Assembly: GCF_900101175.1 (NCBI RefSeq)
Contig: NZ_FNFQ01000001.1
Location: 186,001-250,000 of the forward strand
Direction of reading: 5' to 3'
Source: Stenotrophomonas pavanii
Lineage (GTDB): Bacteria; Pseudomonadota; Gammaproteobacteria; Xanthomonadales; Xanthomonadaceae
DNA: 64,000 nt
The notes beneath the pieces are model-generated. The model had not been told where the DNA came from and did not search any database. It saw nothing but the letters and a program-made list of their open reading frames with translations. Both the position numbers and the translations under genes were made by a program. Each line of letters opens with the position of its first letter. Positions within the stretch are counted from its first letter, which is position 1. Shown here one piece after another: positions 63,207 through 64,000 of the stretch.

Positions 63207-64000
63207 GGCGAGAGTTCCGGGTTGGCCAGTCGCCGCAGCGGCGCCAGCAGGTCAGTAGGAAGCAGGCCACGCGCACCGTCAGCGGCAGCCCTGTCGCCGG
63301 CCAGTGCGTGCAGCAAGGCACCCGCAGCAGCCGCATCGAACGCTGCCAGGCCCTGGGCGCGCAGGCTGGCGATGATGCCGGTGAGCAGGTCGCCCATGCC
63401 ACCGACGGCCATGCCGGGGTTGCCGGCGGCAATCAACCGTGGCCTCTGGCCAGGCGCCGCCACGATGCTGCCGGCCCCCTTCAGCACGACCACCGCGTGG
63501 AAGCGCTCGGCGAGCGCCTGCGCTGCGGTATAGCGGTCGGACTGGACGTCGGCGGTGCTGCAACCGAGCAGCCGCGCGGCCTCCCCCGGGTGCGGCGTGA
63601 GAATGGCAGCGGGCAAGGCGCGCGGGTCCTGTGCCAGCAGGTTCAGGGCGTCGGCATCGAGCACCAGGGGGCGGGGGCTGGCCAGCACGCGCGCAAACAG
63701 GGCGCGTGCCCATTCGTCCTGGCCCAGCCCGGGTCCGATCGCCACCACCTTCGCCTTGTCCAGCAAGGCCGGCAGTGCATCGCTGTCTTCCAGCGCATGG
63801 GTCATCGCTTCGGGCAGCCGCGCCAGCAGCGGCCCCACGTGGTCGCGGCGGGTCCCCAGGCTCAACAGCCCCGCACCTGCGCGCAACGCGGCTTCAGCCG
63901 CCATCGCGATGGCGCCGCCGCTGCCATGGTTGCCGCCCACGCACAGCACGTGCCCGGATTCGCCCTTGTGGGTATTGGCACGGCGCGGCGGCAACAGGGC
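63203..64000 (-). CDS. nnr: Bifunctional NAD(P)HX epimerase/dehydratase, C-terminal part
   Basis: The C-terminal 266 codons, running off the right edge. This is the ADP/ATP-dependent NAD(P)HX dehydratase domain: HKGESGHVLCVGGNHGSGGA, ILTPHPGEAARLLG, VVVLKGAGSIVA and NPGMAVGGMGDLLTG, the ribokinase-like signature in which Met replaces the usual Thr. The enzyme repairs hydrated nicotinamide cofactors. The N-terminal epimerase domain should lie beyond the window. The order nnr-tsaE-ami-mutL is widely conserved. Confidence 0.92.
   Translation of the reverse strand, partial: ALLPPRRANTHKGESGHVLCVGGNHGSGGAIAMAAEAALRAGAGLLSLGTRRDHVGPLLARLPEAMTHALEDSDALPALLDKAKVVAIGPGLGQDEWARALFARVLASPRPLVLDADALNLLAQDPRALPAAILTPHPGEAARLLGCSTADVQSDRYTAAQALAERFHAVVVLKGAGSIVAAPGQRPRLIAAGNPGMAVGGMGDLLTGIIASLRAQGLAAFDAAAAGALLHALAGDRAAADGARGLLPTDLLAPLRRLANPELSP

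Overview
The window is a gene-dense, GC-rich stretch of a Xanthomonadaceae chromosome and looks like Stenotrophomonas, close to S. maltophilia. Three things point there. The intergenic spaces are full of short GTAG-ended palindromes of the S. maltophilia GTAG (SMAG) REP type. The arginine genes are of the Xanthomonas-type acetylated pathway: N-acetylornithine carbamoyltransferase, acetylcitrulline deacetylase and a fused NAG kinase/synthase. DksA carries the long Lys/Ala/Pro-rich N-terminal extension. I see no integrase, transposase, phage gene or CRISPR array; almost everything is core genome.

Layout from left to right. 1-9 kb: the end of an aminotransferase gene, then the cytochrome c maturation operon ccmABCDEFGHI, then a MetX-type acyltransferase with a DUF1294 protein. 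9-16 kb: cydDC (minus) diverging from cydABX (plus) across a perfect FNR/ANR box, then two identical tRNA-Pro(CGG) genes, each with its own promoter and terminator. 16-23.4 kb: a CynX/NimT-type transporter and the PNAG exopolysaccharide operon pgaABCD, preceded by a perfect CRP/Clp-type site. 23.4-34.4 kb (minus): one long amino-acid operon, argF'-argG-argE'-argAB-GNAT-argC-argH-yciI-like-proB-proA, headed by what reads as a ribosome-mediated attenuator with an Arg-codon leader peptide. 34.4-40 kb: a secreted protein, cysS, sufE, an MFS transporter and dksA. 40-48 kb: yidD, pyrC, an M23 peptidase; then (minus) a methylthioadenosine deaminase-ubiG-mupP/gph-prenyl-synthase-like cluster, efp, and its divergent modifier epmB. 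48-58 kb: a PhnD-like sensor gene overlapping a GGDEF-EAL gene, trmJ, suhB, htpX, gluQ, phaB, phaR and a TraB/GumN protein. 58-64 kb (minus): a DUF1684 lipoprotein, mutL, an amidase, tsaE and the edge-truncated nnr gene.

Functional themes: respiration under low oxygen (ccm and cyd, with an ANR box), biofilm and c-di-GMP (pga, GGDEF-EAL), arginine/proline synthesis as one transcription unit, and housekeeping genes. The two most interesting signals are not protein genes. One is the candidate arginine attenuator at 34.18-34.34 kb. The other is a roughly 210-bp intergenic repeat family with three copies here (38.3 kb and an inverted pair at 53.05-53.56 kb) whose predicted hairpins are kept by compensatory base changes between copies.
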